64,000 nt of DNA from Methylobacterium sp. R2-1 (GCF_014191355.1 NZ_JACHWM010000001.1:186001-250000); one strand, 5' to 3'. Shown: positions 41,093 to 48,587, counted from the first letter of the stretch. Numbers and translations are program-made. The notes: a model not told the origin generated them from the sequence alone.

Positions 41093-42040
41093 TCAGCCCT
41101 CACGCGTCGGCGGCCACGCCTCAGGAGCGAACGTCCGCGCGAGCGAAGGATCGGCCCAGAGTGGGGGCGGCTCATAATCGGGATGCGGCCGGGCGTGCTC
41201 GATGACGATGCGCAGCACCGCAGCCGGATCATCAACGGGCAACTTCAGCCGCTCGCCGAGCACCAGCGTGCGCTTGATCCCCTCCATAGTCTGGCGGAGG
41301 AGGGACGGCGCCGCGCCGCGGGTGATCTCCGCGAGCCCATCGATCGTGTCGTCGTCGAAGGCGAACGGGAGCCCGTACCGCTTCAGGATCGCCCACCGCT
41401 CGTCATCACCGGGGAGCGCCACATCGATTTGGAGACCGAAGCGCCGCCACAGCGCCTTGTCGAGCTTGTCGTGTCGGTTGGTCGCCGCGATCAGCCGTCC
41501 GCCGAACGCCTCGATCTTCTGGAGCAGCGTCGTCAGCGCCGCGTTCATCTCCCGCGCGCAAGCCTGATCGTCGTTGCTGCGCTCGGAGCCGATCGCGTCG
41601 ATTTCGTCCATCAGCACGACGCACGGAACGGCGACCTTGGCCAAGCCGTCGAACAGCTCGGCGACCTTCCTGCCTGTGCCACCGAGCTTCGCCTCGACGA
41701 GCTGATCCGCCTGGACGATGACCAGCGGCACACCGAGTCGGGCGGCGAGATGATGCGCGAGCGTCGTCTTTCCGCAGCCGGGCGGCCCGTACAGCAGGGC
41801 AGTGCTGCGCGGCTTCACGCCGACCGCCGCGAGGTCGTCGGCGGCATGGATCTCGGCCAGCCACCCAAGGATCGCGGCGCGGACGCGGACGCCGAGGATC
41901 GGCTCCTCCGCATCTCTCGACTCGCGCACGTCAGCCAGGGGTCCGAGTTCCGTGCGTAGGCGCTGCGCGGCGCTGGCCTCCTCCGCCGCAGCCTTTCCGC
42001 GCTGGGCGCGGCCCGGAGCCATCTCGCGGACGGGCCTCAT
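41093..42040 (-). CDS. AAA+ ATPase (FtsH/CDC48-like core)
   Basis: 315 residues with Walker A GPPGCGKT (85-92), Walker B VVLMDEID (141-148), sensor-1 AATNRHDKLD (Asn188) and arginine residues at 199/200 (WRRFGLQIDVALPGDDER), all typical of AAA+ unfoldase-type ATPases. The C-terminal lid ends in a Pro-rich tail. There is no protease domain. Such phage proteins can act as remodellers of replication or host complexes. ATGA overlap with the GapR-like gene. Confidence 0.82.
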   Translation of the reverse strand: MRPVREMAPGRAQRGKAAAEEASAAQRLRTELGPLADVRESRDAEEPILGVRVRAAILGWLAEIHAADDLAAVGVKPRSTALLYGPPGCGKTTLAHHLAARLGVPLVIVQADQLVEAKLGGTGRKVAELFDGLAKVAVPCVVLMDEIDAIGSERSNDDQACAREMNAALTTLLQKIEAFGGRLIAATNRHDKLDKALWRRFGLQIDVALPGDDERWAILKRYGLPFAFDDDTIDGLAEITRGAAPSLLRQTMEGIKRTLVLGERLKLPVDDPAAVLRIVIEHARPHPDYEPPPLWADPSLARTFAPEAWPPTREG

Positions 42041-42687
42041 GCCGAGGCTCCATCGCCCGCGTCATCCGCCGCCGGCTTCTTCTTCCGGCGGAAGGCGTCC
42101 GGGATCTCCATTCCGTCAGAGCCCTTGCGGACACACCAGCCCTCGTCCCAGGCGGCGCGGCGCGGATCACCGGCGACGTAGGGATTCGCGAACACGCGCT
42201 CGCCCGCTTCGGCCGCGGCGGAGCCTTCCTCGCGCGCCGCTGCGATGGTCTCTTCGCTCATCGCTCCCGACGGCGGAGACGCCTCTTCAGAGGCCGCCCC
42301 ATCTGAGGCGTCTTCGTCACGATCCGCGTCTTCGTCCTGCGCAGGAGTGTGGTCGACAGGATCGTCAATCGGATCGAAGCGGCGGCGCGCAGCATCGCCG
42401 AGCGGGGTCCCGTCGAGCATGCCGAGGCTCGCGAGATAGACGTCGGCGAGGGCGGCTGTTTCCTGCCGCGCCGCGCGATCGGACTCGTCCTCCATCATCC
42501 GAGCGACGACGAGCATCAGGGCCTTCTTGTCGTAGCCCTGCGCGCCGGCCTCGTTTCGGATGTCCTTGATGTCCGCTTGGAAAGCTTTGATCTCTTCTTT
42601 CAGTCGAACAATCCGCTCCGCATAGGAGCGAAGCATCTCAGCAGCGGACGAGTTGGCTTGCGCGCGTCGGCGACTTGTGTTTCCCAT
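42037..42687 (-). CDS. GapR-like (DUF2312) protein with Rmf/CrpP-like tail
   Basis: ATG 42687 has GGAG six bases upstream; 216 residues. Residues about 10-70 are DUF2312/GapR: LRSYAERIVRLKEEIKAFQA DIKDIRNEAGAQGYDKKAL. GapR tracks overtwisted DNA ahead of replication forks. An acidic linker follows. Residues about 168-185 (FANPYVAGDPRRAAWDEGW) match the short Rmf/CrpP-type motif NPYxxGxxxxxAWDxGW. The combination in one chain is unusual. The C-terminus is basic. Confidence 0.75.
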   Translation of the reverse strand: MGNTSRRRAQANSSAAEMLRSYAERIVRLKEEIKAFQADIKDIRNEAGAQGYDKKALMLVVARMMEDESDRAARQETAALADVYLASLGMLDGTPLGDAARRRFDPIDDPVDHTPAQDEDADRDEDASDGAASEEASPPSGAMSEETIAAAREEGSAAAEAGERVFANPYVAGDPRRAAWDEGWCVRKGSDGMEIPDAFRRKKKPAADDAGDGASA

Positions 42688-42755
42688 GACCATCTCCAAA
42701 GGAAGACTTCAGACCGCCCGGCACCCGCTCCCCAGCAGGCCGGGCGGTTCGCGTT

Positions 42756-43076
42756 TCAGGGGTGGTAGCGACCTGGGGGCAGGCGCTCGCCGTTGACCGG
42801 GCGCATGGGATCGCCGCCGATGGGCGGACGGCGCGGCACGCGGGGCTCGTCGATCACAGGCAGGTCGGCCGCCGGCAGCGGCGTCGAGGGACCGGCCCGC
42901 AGCCGCTCCTCAGCCTGGGCGAGGGCGACCAGTGCGTAGCGGCGGCCCTGGACGAGGCTTCTCGCCGACGCCGAAGCCGCATCCCGCAGCAGTTCGTTCC
43001 GGCGCACGATCTCGGTGCGCACGGTGTCGATCAGGTCGGCGAGGCCGGCATCGGACAGGTCGGCGAGGGCGCTCAT
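42756..43076 (-). CDS. Hypothetical early phage protein
   Basis: ATG 43076 (MSALADLSDAGLADLIDTVR), 106 residues: a helical N-terminal half (EIVRRNELLRDAASASARSLVQ) and a Pro/Arg-rich, probably unstructured C-terminal half. Follows the Tad2-type gene by two bases. No family recognised. Confidence 0.5.
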   Translation of the reverse strand: MSALADLSDAGLADLIDTVRTEIVRRNELLRDAASASARSLVQGRRYALVALAQAEERLRAGPSTPLPAADLPVIDEPRVPRRPPIGGDPMRPVNGERLPPGRYHP

Positions 43077-43078
43077 CG

Positions 43079-43723
43079 TCAGGCGACCCGGCCGAGATCG
43101 TCGTGGGCGCGGTCGGCCGTCGGCATCTCGCGCTGCACGACGCACCAATCTTCGGCGAGCATGTCGGACTGCGAAGCCAGCCATGGGACGAACGCACCCT
43201 GCGCAGTCCACATGTCGATGTGCGGCAGGTAATCGAACCGCGTTCCGACCGGCACGCCAGCCTTCGCCAGTGGGCGGCCCTCATCGACCGTGAGTCCCTG
43301 CGAGCCCGGCACGAGCAGCAGGAACATGCCCTTGCCGTTCCAGCCATCGCGAGCGACGGCATCGCCGTCCTTCATCTGCTCAAGTGCCTGCCCGAAGGTG
43401 AGCCCGCGCCCACCGCCCTCGTAGGATTTGCGGTGCTGAGCGGGGATCAGCGCCGCATAGCCCGCCTCGAACACATCGCGCGGCGAGTGGGAGAGGTAGC
43501 CGTCGGGCTCGCTCTCCGTCGGCGCGTAGCGCACGAGCATGTCGCCCTCGCTCACAGCGCCAGGGCGGCGCAGGAAGCCGGGCGGGACCGGGACGACGAT
43601 GTAGCCGTGCTCTGGATGGTTCACGCCGACCTTGCCCGAGCCGTCGGCCTGGAACTCGGCCGCCGCGATCGGATAGGCCTCCACCTGCTTGTGGCTGACG
43701 TGGGTCGGGTTGAAGGGGAACAT
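43079..43723 (-). CDS. Tad2-domain (DUF2829) protein, putative Thoeris inhibitor
   Basis: ATG 43723 has AGGAG six bases upstream; 214 residues. Residues 108-196 are a complete DUF2829/Tad2 domain: LTFGQALEQMKDGDAVARDG WNGKG, then FDYLPHIDMWTAQGAFVPWL and ASQSDMLAEDWCVV. Tad2 proteins inhibit Thoeris defence by sequestering the cyclic-ADPR-derived signal. The first 105 residues are an extra domain (NPEHGYIVVP-like strands, SEGDMLVRYAPTESEPDGYL) not present in minimal Tad2. Cytosolic and expressed with early-left genes. Confidence 0.82.
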   Translation of the reverse strand: MFPFNPTHVSHKQVEAYPIAAAEFQADGSGKVGVNHPEHGYIVVPVPPGFLRRPGAVSEGDMLVRYAPTESEPDGYLSHSPRDVFEAGYAALIPAQHRKSYEGGGRGLTFGQALEQMKDGDAVARDGWNGKGMFLLLVPGSQGLTVDEGRPLAKAGVPVGTRFDYLPHIDMWTAQGAFVPWLASQSDMLAEDWCVVQREMPTADRAHDDLGRVA

Positions 43724-43777
43724 GCTCGGCTCCTGCGGGAAGCCGGGCGGCATCAGCGCCGCCCGGAAAGGGCGGCG

Positions 43778-44101
43778 TCAGCCGATGCGGCGCTCGATAC
43801 GGGCGAGCGCGTTGCGGATGCGGACGATCGGGTCGCGAACGGACTCGGCACGGTCGTTGAGGGCATCCGTCAGGCTGTCGACATCCCGACGCCCCTTAGT
43901 CGTGTTGTCCGTTGCGGGAACGACGCCCGCGAGATGGTTCGCGATACGCTCGGCATACTCGGCAGTCCCGTTCGCCAGTTCGCCGACATCGGTCAGCGTC
44001 GCCAGCGCGCCGCCGAGTGTTGGCGCGGTAACCGCAGGCGAAGCGCCCTGTGAAGCTTGGTTGAGACCACGAACACTGATGTCCGTCGCGTACTGTTCCA
44101 T
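43778..44101 (-). CDS. Hypothetical early phage protein, helical
   Basis: 107 residues (MEQYATDISVRGLNQASQGA...), with a predicted helical C-terminal half (LTDALNDRAESVRDPIVRIR NALARIERRIG). Follows the 44125 gene by 23 bases. No motif or family recognised. Confidence 0.5.
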   Translation of the reverse strand: MEQYATDISVRGLNQASQGASPAVTAPTLGGALATLTDVGELANGTAEYAERIANHLAGVVPATDNTTKGRRDVDSLTDALNDRAESVRDPIVRIRNALARIERRIG

Positions 44102-44124
44102 CGTGCTTTCCTCTCGCTCAGCGG

Positions 44125-44616
44125 CTACGGCCGCGGCTCCATCGCCCCGAACAGGGGCAGCTCGCTCAAAGCACCCGAGGCCTTCTTGCGGAGGCGAGGC
44201 GCCGGAGATGGCGCCATGACAGGTGCCGGTGCGGTCGCGACTCGCTGACCGATCGCAGCCGCTTCCGCAGCCGACGGCGCTCCGCCCACGCGCGCAGACG
44301 CCGGGCGATCTCCTCGAAGAGCCGCATCCAGTTCCCTCCGGAGTTTTTGGTTTTCGGCCTCGATGGCGTCGGTGCCGTCGGCGATGTGCTTGCAGAGCCG
44401 CTCGTAGGCGGCGCGGATGTTGAGTGCGTCGTGCAGCCCGACCGTCACGTCCGGGGCCCGTCCGAGCACCTTCCGGATCCAGGTCGGCGAGCGTCCGAGC
44501 TTCGTGCCGAGGGACTCGTAGGCGCGCATCCGCGAGCCCAGCGTTCGCTCTTTCACGGCGATGATCGAAGCGAGATCCGGGCGGATCTGCTCCAGCGCTT
44601 GGTCGGCCGTCATCAT
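44125..44616 (-). CDS. Hypothetical protein with HTH-like and coiled-coil parts
   Basis: ATG 44616 overlaps the stop of the gene upstream (ATGA). 163 residues: MTADQALEQIRPDLASIIAV, then a helix-turn-helix-like TKLGRSPTWIRKVLGRAPDV, a coiled coil with AIEAENQKLRRELDAALRGD, and a Pro/Ala-rich tail. It may be a DNA-binding early regulator. No family named. Confidence 0.55.
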   Translation of the reverse strand: MMTADQALEQIRPDLASIIAVKERTLGSRMRAYESLGTKLGRSPTWIRKVLGRAPDVTVGLHDALNIRAAYERLCKHIADGTDAIEAENQKLRRELDAALRGDRPASARVGGAPSAAEAAAIGQRVATAPAPVMAPSPAPRLRKKASGALSELPLFGAMEPRP

Positions 44617-45017
44617 GGCGCGGCCACTCCCCGACTTTGACCGCATTCGGTCAGCCCTCCGTGCTTCAAGAAGATCGAAGCAAAGGGGTGCGTCGGATGC
44701 GGGAGGTAAGAGGAAGACGCAGGTACGCAGACAGGTGCGCGACGGCCGACAGCTTGCAGGCGCAGGCAGACGCGCGAGTAGGAACGGCCCGAGGAAAGGA
44801 CCGCCCCCGCGGGAACGGGAGCGGCCAAGTCCTTGGGAGGAACGCCCACGAGGGGCGTGTCAGTCGCGGGGCGACGGACCACGAGCGCGCCGAAGGAACG
44901 GCGCGAATGGGGACGCCCGGCGCTGTCGTCCAAAACAGTGACCTTGGGGGAAAAGGTCGGCCGGGCGATCACGCGGTTCATTCCGCGCGATGGGGAAAGG
45001 GGGAGGGGGCGGCTCAT
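44613..45017 (-). CDS. Uncertain small phage protein
   Basis: ATG 45017 overlaps the stop of the membrane peptide gene (ATGA) and its stop overlaps the next start (ATGA), which argues for real coding. The 134-residue translation (MSRPLPLSPSRGMNRVIARP...) is however rich in Ser/Arg/Pro and lacks recognisable structure, so it could be a spurious frame. Confidence 0.35.
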   Translation of the reverse strand: MSRPLPLSPSRGMNRVIARPTFSPKVTVLDDSAGRPHSRRSFGALVVRRPATDTPLVGVPPKDLAAPVPAGAVLSSGRSYSRVCLRLQAVGRRAPVCVPASSSYLPHPTHPFASIFLKHGGLTECGQSRGVAAP

Positions 45018-45184
45018 GCGAGCAGCCTCGATGCGAGCCAGCACAGCGCGGCGGCCGCACCGTCGACCACGTCGACGGCGAGTGAGAACTGGCAGCCGAC
45101 GGCGGCCGCGCGGGCCAAGCCGACGAGCGCGACGACGCCGAACACGGTGGCGGCGGTTCCGGCGATGGCAGGAAGCGCGATCAT
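45014..45184 (-). CDS. Small membrane peptide
   Basis: ATG 45184, 56 residues: two hydrophobic segments, ALPAIAGTAATVFGVVALVG and VVDGAAAALCWLASRLLA. First member of a chain of four-base-overlapping leftward genes. Function unknown. Confidence 0.45.
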   Translation of the reverse strand: MIALPAIAGTAATVFGVVALVGLARAAAVGCQFSLAVDVVDGAAAALCWLASRLLA

Positions 45185-45297
45185 GTCAGGCGGCCCTCGC
45201 GAGCGAGGGGCAAGCACGGACGGGACGCCGAGCCCGACGCTCGACAGCCCCGTCCGGCCCGCTACCATCGGAAGTGCTGGGACCGATGGAGCTTGCG

Positions 45298-45582
45298 ATG
45301 ACCGATGTGACGCCCGAGAGGGCGGAATTGCTGAGCCTGCGCGCCCGTCTCGCGGTGACGGAGCGGGTGGCCTGGATCGGCGCCGAGATGGCGGCGATCA
45401 TGCGCCCCGAGGAGGCGCTGGCCTTCGTCGAAGCGCAGAGGAATGCGCTGGCCAGGGCGTATGCCGCGCCATCCGAGGAGACGGCCGCGCTGCCGGCGCA
45501 CGAGCGGGAGTTCGTCGCGGCCGAGGTCGAGCGGCGCTTCGCCGAACTGGTGGTGACGTTGAGGGAGGCGGCGCGCATCTAG
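45298..45582 (+). CDS. Helical hypothetical protein, isolated + strand gene
   Basis: ATG 45298 has GGAG six bases upstream (an ATG at 45286 is also in frame). 94 residues, helical: MTDVTPERAELLSLRARLAV, IGAEMAAIMRPEEALAFVEA, HEREFVAAEVERRFAELVVT. It points right while both neighbours point left, and its stop shares CTAG with the stop of the opposing gene. Function unknown. Confidence 0.6.
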   Translation: MTDVTPERAELLSLRARLAVTERVAWIGAEMAAIMRPEEALAFVEAQRNALARAYAAPSEETAALPAHEREFVAAEVERRFAELVVTLREAARI

Positions 45583-45821
45583 GACCCCATCCAGCCGGGG
45601 GTGCGGTCGGCGACGGCGGTCGCGGCGCGGATATCGGCAGCGGCCTCCTCGGCGAGCCGTTCGTGTCCAGGCAGACGTGCAGCGATAGTGGTCGCGCTCT
45701 CGGCTTCACGGACGAGCCGGTAGCCCTCTGCGAGCGGATCGGCGGAGTGCGCCGCGATCCGCGCGTCGATGCGCCGGTCCAGCCAGCGCGCCAGCCAGGA
45801 GAAGGGGGCGAGGGCGCGCAT
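45579..45821 (-). CDS. Small hypothetical protein downstream of cro
   Basis: ATG 45821 overlaps the stop of the Cro-like gene (TGATG). 80 residues: a basic hydrophobic N-terminus (MRALAPFSWLARWLDRRIDA RI), then a helical part GYRLVREAESATTIAARLPG and EEAAADIRAATAVADRTPG. Early gene co-transcribed with cro. No family recognised. Confidence 0.5.
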   Translation of the reverse strand: MRALAPFSWLARWLDRRIDARIAAHSADPLAEGYRLVREAESATTIAARLPGHERLAEEAAADIRAATAVADRTPGWMGS

Positions 45822-46060
45822 CAGGCGGCGCTCCGGGGCTCGTTGGGCGCAGGGCCGGACGCGGCCTCGACCGGACCGTCGAGAAAGTCGTTCGGCGTGA
45901 CCTGGCCGTCTGTCTCGGCGCGGATGCGCTCGAGCACGTCCCACTCGGGCCGGCGGTCGCCGGACATGTATCGCCAGAGGGTCTGGCGCGTGACGCCGAG
46001 CCGTTCCGCGAAGGCGGAAGGCTTGATCTCGGCTTGGTGCAGGTAGTCGGCGAGCCTCAT
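45821..46060 (-). CDS. Cro-like repressor
   Basis: 79 residues with a classic helix-turn-helix at residues 10-45 (IKPSAFAERLGVTRQTLWRY MSGDRRPEWDVL), followed by a short acidic tail. It is divergent from the CI-like repressor with an 82-base control region between, exactly the Cro position. It should turn the lysogenic repressor off during lytic growth and starts the leftward early operon. Confidence 0.82.
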   Translation of the reverse strand: MRLADYLHQAEIKPSAFAERLGVTRQTLWRYMSGDRRPEWDVLERIRAETDGQVTPNDFLDGPVEAASGPAPNEPRSAA

Positions 46061-46142
46061 GCAGGAAGCATGTCACCAACATGGAGACAGCGCAAGAGGC
46101 TGTTACCAAGTTGGCGCGTGGCGTCGTCGCCGAAGAGGCGAC
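46061..46142. promoter_or_regulatory. cI-cro control region with two operator copies
   Basis: Two copies of a 14-base operator-like motif in the same orientation: TGTCACCAACATGG (46071-46084) and TGTTACCAAGTTGG (46101-46114), 30 bases apart. Three further copies lie before the rightward operon at 47706-47777. AGAGG at 46132-46137 is the ribosome site for cI. I could not place the two promoters with confidence. Confidence 0.7.
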
Positions 46143-46835
46143 ATGATCACCGCCGTGGATGGGAAGTACCCAAACGGCCTTCAGAAGGCCCTGGAAGATG
46201 CCGGCGTCAGCGGGTCCGAGCTCGCGCGCCTCATTGGCACGTCGCGGCAAAATGTTTCGCGATGGGTGTCCGGCAGCCGAGAGCTTCTGCCCCCAGTCGC
46301 AGAGCAGATTGCTCCGCACCTCAACACGACATCCGCAGCGCTGTTGCTTCTGAAATCAACGGAGGTTTTTCGCGTGCCGTTGGGGGGAAGGATCGTAGGC
46401 GGAGGCGCGATTGACGTCTCGACGGCACAGCACGAGCCGGGGCTTGAGTACGAGATCGAACTTTCGGTGCGAGTGCCAGACGCGACCATCGCCTACCAGG
46501 TGGTGGGTGAGTCGATGATGCCGGTCTACCGGCCAGATACTGTCATCATCTGCCGCGCCCATACGCAGGACATCGAGCCATTGGTCGGGAAGGAGTTGGC
46601 GGTCGCAACCGTCGATCACGGCCGCATGCTGAAGACCGTGCACCGTGGGTCGAAGCCCGGCCACTACGATCTTGAGAGCTTCAACGCTTCGACGATGCGC
46701 GACGTGCGCCTCGAGTGGGTCGCCCGCATCGCCGCGATCATCCCGGCCGATGAGTGGAAGATCCTCGAGCGCCGCGCACAGGTGCAGGAGTACCTGAAAA
46801 AGCCGTCGCAGAGACGGCGGCCGCGTGGGGCATGA
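46143..46835 (+). CDS. CI/LexA-like phage repressor with S24 peptidase domain
   Basis: ATG 46143 (MITAVDGKYPNGLQKALEDA), 230 residues. HTH at residues 12-50 (SGSELARLIGTSRQNVSRWV). The C-terminal domain has the S24 serine-lysine dyad: VVGESMMPVY (Ser124) and RMLKTVHRG (Lys164), flanked by DTVIICRA and the last strand VRLEWVARIAAI. Such repressors hold the lysogen and self-cleave when RecA is activated by DNA damage. Divergent from cro, so this is the master switch. Confidence 0.9.
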   Translation: MITAVDGKYPNGLQKALEDAGVSGSELARLIGTSRQNVSRWVSGSRELLPPVAEQIAPHLNTTSAALLLLKSTEVFRVPLGGRIVGGGAIDVSTAQHEPGLEYEIELSVRVPDATIAYQVVGESMMPVYRPDTVIICRAHTQDIEPLVGKELAVATVDHGRMLKTVHRGSKPGHYDLESFNASTMRDVRLEWVARIAAIIPADEWKILERRAQVQEYLKKPSQRRRPRGA

Positions 46836-46841
46836 TCTGAC

Positions 46842-47153
46842 ATGCCCGTTTACTTTTCGGCGCGATCCGCAAACGAGCGCGACTGGCGGCTTCTGAACGG
46901 GCTGCAAGCTGTCATGGACGGACATGGCGCGCTGTTCGACGCTCAGGACTCGGCGGTTCATCTGACCGCCCGAACGGGTGCTGATTGGTCAGGCGGTGCG
47001 GTGAAGGTCGAGATCACGCTCGACCGCTTTCGCGACCTAGCCCAGGCGATGATGGACGCCGACCCGCAGAAGGCGATGGACGCCTTCGGCGCCGCGCTGA
47101 TCCTTGGGCCGCGCCGGCCGGTCTACGACGAAGACGGGCGGGAGCTTGGGTGA
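46842..47153 (+). CDS. Hypothetical protein co-transcribed with cI
   Basis: 103 residues, six bases after the cI stop. MPVYFSARSANERDWRLLNG, ALFDAQDSAVHLTART, VKVEITLDRFRDLAQAMMDA: alternating strands and helices, no motif. As a lysogenically expressed gene, it could be an exclusion or maintenance function; that is inference from its place. Confidence 0.55.
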   Translation: MPVYFSARSANERDWRLLNGLQAVMDGHGALFDAQDSAVHLTARTGADWSGGAVKVEITLDRFRDLAQAMMDADPQKAMDAFGAALILGPRRPVYDEDGRELG

Positions 47154-47396
47154 ATGACCGAGCCGAGAAACCTACGTGTGACTTGGAAGGGGCCTACACT
47201 CGACGGCACGACAACCAACCGCGCCTCAATGGCGGAAGGGAAGCTCAACCGGATCGGCGTTTGCTTTACTCTGAACGGTGTACGGCATGACATGACCGTT
47301 GAGATTGAGCCGCCGGCCAATCGCTCCCTTCTCGACCATGAACTGCTCGATCTCGTGCGCCCGCAGGTAGATGCCAAAGCGCGCGACCTGACCTAG
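47154..47396 (+). CDS. Hypothetical protein, third gene of the cI operon
   Basis: 80 residues starting immediately after the previous stop. MTEPRNLRVTWKGPTLDGTT, FTLNGVRHDMTVEIEPPANR, LLDHELLDLVRPQVDAKARD: small alpha/beta protein. No family recognised. Ends four bases into the opposing gene; a terminator follows at 47647. Confidence 0.5.
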   Translation: MTEPRNLRVTWKGPTLDGTTTNRASMAEGKLNRIGVCFTLNGVRHDMTVEIEPPANRSLLDHELLDLVRPQVDAKARDLT

Positions 47397-47635
47397 CCGC
47401 CGGCCTCCGGCCACTCCCGCATCAGACCACCCGCTCCCTCGTGGACCAGCGGTGGATGCGGAGTTGCCTGTGCTGCCGCAATGAGCGCGGCGTCGTCGCG
47501 CAGGTGGACCCAACCGTTTAAGCCGACGAACCAGACCTGCCGATCGCCTTCCGGCTCGTGAACCGTCGCGCGAAGCACCCGCATTCCGGCCCGTTCCAGC
47601 GCGCGCGCTGCATCCGCCACCGTCTCGATTGCCAT
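47393..47635 (-). CDS. Small hypothetical protein opposing the cI operon
   Basis: ATG 47635 with AGGAGG four bases upstream, one of the best ribosome sites in the window. 80 residues: MAIETVADAARALERAGMRV, then HEPEGDRQVWFVGLNGWVHL. It must be transcribed leftward from the 47640-47800 control region, divergent from the early-right operon, so it is likely regulated by the same operators. Function unknown. Confidence 0.55.
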   Translation of the reverse strand: MAIETVADAARALERAGMRVLRATVHEPEGDRQVWFVGLNGWVHLRDDAALIAAAQATPHPPLVHEGAGGLMREWPEAGG

Positions 47636-47646
47636 CAAGCCTCCTC

Positions 47647-47669
47647 GCCCCGCCTCGCGCGGGGCTTTT
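47647..47669 (+). terminator. Terminator of the cI operon
   Basis: GCCCCGC-CTC-GCGCGGGGC stem followed by TTTT on the + strand, after the last cI-operon gene, whose stop is at 47396. It overlaps the leader of the opposing small gene. Confidence 0.7.
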
Positions 47670-47705
47670 CGTTTCTGGCATCAGGCTACTCCATCCACAG
47701 GGCCG

Positions 47706-47784
47706 TGACACCACCTTGGCGCGGAAAATGTCGCCTACTTGGAAACACTCGCTTGACGTGTTTCCAATCTGGTGACAGCATAAG
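47706..47784 (+). promoter_or_regulatory. Early-right promoter region with three operator copies
   Basis: Operator-like motifs TGACACCACCTTGG (47706-47719), TGTCGCCTACTTGG (47729-47742) and, on the minus strand, TGTCACCAGATTGG (47764-47777). The last two form a long inverted repeat whose arms TTGGAAACAC / GTGTTTCCAA (47739-47767) enclose a -35-like TTGACG (47753-47758). The third operator covers the spacer to a weak -10 near 47777-47784. This is the likely lytic promoter repressed by the CI-like protein. Confidence 0.72.
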
Positions 47785-47805
47785 CCATCGCCGCTCACCG
47801 AGCCG

Positions 47806-48237
47806 ATGGAGACCACAGTGTCCGCCACCCCTCCCGCCGAACGCCCGCCGATCGAGTTCTCGGCGCGCCTTCCTACCGATGCCGACCGCGCGATCGGCAC
47901 TCGCATCGCAGCCTGCCGCAAGGCTGCTGGCATCAGCCAGAACGCGCTCGCTCAGGCGCTCGGCGTCTCCTACCCGCAGCTGCAGAAATACGAGACCGGC
48001 GCGAACCGTGTCTCCGCCGGGCGGCTGCACAAGATCGCTCAGCAACTCGGCACCACCATCGGCGCACTTGTCGGGGAAGAGGGCGCAAGCCCGGTCGATG
48101 GCGAGACCCTCGCCTTGCTCGCGGAGCCCGGCGCCGTCGAGCACCTCCGCGCCTTCGTCGCCCTGAAGGACGAGCACCGGTCGCTCGTTGCGTGGTTGGC
48201 CCGCGACCTCCGCGGCGCCCAGGCCGAGGCCGCCTGA
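47806..48237 (+). CDS. XRE-family regulator, first gene of the early-right operon
   Basis: 143 residues. HTH at residues 30-80: RIAACRKAAGISQNALAQAL, SYPQLQKYETGANRVSAGRL and HKIAQQLGTTIGALV, preceded by a proline-rich leader and followed by a helical C-terminus. Same design as the regulator at 5417-5824. First gene after the operator region, so it is a candidate activator or second repressor of the lytic cascade. Confidence 0.82.
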   Translation: METTVSATPPAERPPIEFSARLPTDADRAIGTRIAACRKAAGISQNALAQALGVSYPQLQKYETGANRVSAGRLHKIAQQLGTTIGALVGEEGASPVDGETLALLAEPGAVEHLRAFVALKDEHRSLVAWLARDLRGAQAEAA

Positions 48238-48238
48238 C

Positions 48239-48442
48239 ATGGCCGCCCCTGACCTCCGCCCCGTCCGCAACAGCGACGGCACCTGGGCCATCCACGACGC
48301 GCTCGGCGAACTGCCGGGCTATGGCTCCTGCGACTGCTACGCCGACGCGCTCGGCCATATCGCCGAATTGATCGCCGACGCCCGCGACGACCGCGCCGCC
48401 CTCGACGACTTCGAGGCCCAGCACTTCGCCGAGGCCGCGTGA
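48239..48442 (+). CDS. Small hypothetical early protein
   Basis: ATG 48239, one base after the previous stop. 67 residues: MAAPDLRPVRNSDGTWAIHD, with a compact DALGELPGYGSCDCYADALGH segment and a final helix ARDDRAALDDFEAQHFAEA. Two Cys may bind metal. No family recognised. Confidence 0.5.
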   Translation: MAAPDLRPVRNSDGTWAIHDALGELPGYGSCDCYADALGHIAELIADARDDRAALDDFEAQHFAEAA

Positions 48443-48443
48443 G

Positions 48444-48587
48444 ATGATCGCGTTCCTCGAAACCCTCCCGCCGCTCCAGGCCCTCGCGACACTCGGCGTC
48501 GGCGTCCCCGTCACCGTGCTGGGCCTCGCCTTCTTCATCTACGACGCGGGCCGTCTGGTCCGCCTCGCGATCACGGGGCGGCTGTGA
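48444..48587 (+). CDS. 47-residue membrane peptide
   Basis: ATG 48444; MIAFLETLPPLQALATLGVG then a membrane segment VTVLGLAFFIYDAGRLVRLA. It was too short for ORF cut-offs, but it starts one base after the previous stop region and its stop overlaps the next start (TGATG). Function unknown. Confidence 0.5.
   Translation: MIAFLETLPPLQALATLGVGVPVTVLGLAFFIYDAGRLVRLAITGRL

Noticed and set aside
44637..46046. 469-codon + strand open frame across cro and neighbours
   Set aside because: Overlaps a clear Cro-like gene and others on the minus strand; the translation is Arg/Gly-rich with no domain.
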